NCBI GenBank assembly: GCA_964236105.1 | Contig: CAXSBC010000004.1 | Coordinates: 124,001-188,000, forward strand | Origin: Lichenicola sp964236105 | Lineage (GTDB): Bacteria > Pseudomonadota > Alphaproteobacteria > Acetobacterales > Acetobacteraceae | Direction: 5' to 3' | Length of the DNA stretch: 64,000 bases | Part shown: piece by piece, positions 63,356 to 64,000 of the stretch | Layout of the letters: each line of letters starts with the position of its first letter | Numbering within the stretch: the first letter of the stretch is position 1 | Translations under genes and position numbers: made by a program | Notes under the pieces: generated by a model | What the model was told of the DNA's origin: nothing | The model's database searches: none | Seen by the model: the letters and a program-made list of their open reading frames with translations, nothing else

Positions 63356-64000
63356 CCGCCACCTTCCTCGGCCTGATCGTGCTGTCCGTCCTGGTCGCGC
63401 TGCGGTCCGGGCTCGGGCGTCGGGCTCTGCGCGCGGAAGAGTTCTTCGTCGCATCCGGGCGCTTCGGCCCGGGACTGTTCTTCTTCCTCGCCGTCGGCGA
63501 GACGTACAGCGTGGCCACCATCCTGGGCTTCCCGGGCGGCGTCTATGCGCGCGGCACCGGCTTCGTCGCCTGGTTCCTCGGCTACATCCTGCTGTCGTTC
63601 CCGGTCGGCTACTTCCTCAACCCCTGGATCTGGCGCGCCGGCCGGCTCTATGGCGCGGTGACCCTGGCCGACCTGTTCCGGCGTCATTTCGACAGCCGCA
63701 TGCTCGAGCTGGTGGTGACCACGGCCTCGATCCTGTTCCTGGTGCCGCTCGGCGTGCTGCAGTTCGTCGGGCTCGACACCGTGCTGCGCGGCCTGGGCTG
63801 GGACGTGCCGCCCTTGCTGCTGGTGGGCATCGGCGCGGGGCTGGCGTTCGCTGCCGTGCTGCCGTCCGGGATCCGGGCGCCCGCGCAGGTCGCGGTGCTG
63901 AAGGACCTGCTGGTGCTGGCGGCCGTGCTGTCCACCGGCATCGCGGCACTCGAGCTGATGCACGGCCAGGGTGGCGTGCGGGCAGGGTCGGGGCGCCATC
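63352..64000 (+). CDS. Sodium:solute symporter (SSS family), N-terminal part
   Basis: 216 residues are visible from the GTG at 63352; the rest lies past the window. EEFFVASGRFGPGLFFFLAV and GETYSVATILGFPGGVYARG match helices 1-2 of SSS transporters, and LADLFRRHFDSRMLELVVTT the region after helix 3. At least six helices are seen. The substrate cannot be told. The P1-type peptidase upstream is 13 bases from the DUF3311 gene, so uptake of the peptidase's products is possible. Confidence 0.85.
   Translation, partial: MTATFLGLIVLSVLVALRSGLGRRALRAEEFFVASGRFGPGLFFFLAVGETYSVATILGFPGGVYARGTGFVAWFLGYILLSFPVGYFLNPWIWRAGRLYGAVTLADLFRRHFDSRMLELVVTTASILFLVPLGVLQFVGLDTVLRGLGWDVPPLLLVGIGAGLAFAAVLPSGIRAPAQVAVLKDLLVLAAVLSTGIAALELMHGQGGVRAGSGRH

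Overview
The window looks like a GC-rich alphaproteobacterial chromosome, most likely from the Acetobacteraceae. This is an inference from three things: a cysteine-type Hint_2 protein with an N-terminal DUF4347, the order rho / mnmE / mnmG / rsmG / parA / parB / hemJ / hemE / maf that lies beside the replication origin in this class, and the general gene content. No rRNA genes, CRISPR array or intact insertion sequence was seen. There are two tRNA genes (Lys-CTT, Ala-GGC).

Layout. 1-12.3 kb: the start of a DUF2339 membrane protein (cut by the window edge), a large DUF4347/lectin-like/Hint protein, an ArsB-type arsenite pump, and four tightly packed glycosyltransferases. 12.6-25 kb: a secreted tricorn-like protease, an MHS-family transporter, an SDR oxidoreductase, a cysteine hydrolase divergent from a GlxA-type regulator, an IS4-type transposase scar, a penicillin-acylase-family Ntn hydrolase and an aspartyl-protease-like lipoprotein. 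25-32 kb: a peptide-type ABC importer (two permeases and a binding protein) divergent from an M81 (MlrC-like) peptidase, then a decayed ATPase gene, cutC and a decayed nagB.

32-38.6 kb is the most unusual part: a complete photoactive yellow protein (PYP) locus, all on the minus strand. It holds a tyrosine ammonia-lyase, PYP-B, a PAS-PAS protein, PYP-A, a PAS-PAS-GGDEF diguanylate cyclase and a p-coumaroyl-CoA ligase. The lyase and ligase would make and activate the p-coumaroyl chromophore. Two different PYPs, each keeping the chromophore Cys, Tyr and Glu, are each followed directly by a PAS-bearing partner. The two partners are paralogous at the N terminus, so the locus reads as a duplicated photoreceptor-effector pair. 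One branch ends in a canonical GGEEF cyclase; the other ends in an unrecognised or degenerate output domain. The simplest reading is blue-light control of c-di-GMP.

38.6-50.4 kb: an IS481-type scar, a YciE-like ferritin-fold protein, a DUF985 cupin, a secreted GloVer-repeat protein, an S53 protease, an aldo/keto reductase, small unknown genes and CorA. 50.5-64 kb: the origin-proximal core. It has rho, qor, ogt, mnmE-mnmG-rsmG-parA-parB with a perfect parS site inside rsmG, tRNA-Lys, hemJ-hemE, and a 342-bp hemE/maf intergenic region with DnaA-box-like sequences and repeated GTACCC motifs that is a good candidate for oriC. After maf come tRNA-Ala, a P1-family peptidase and a DUF3311 plus sodium:solute symporter pair cut by the right edge.
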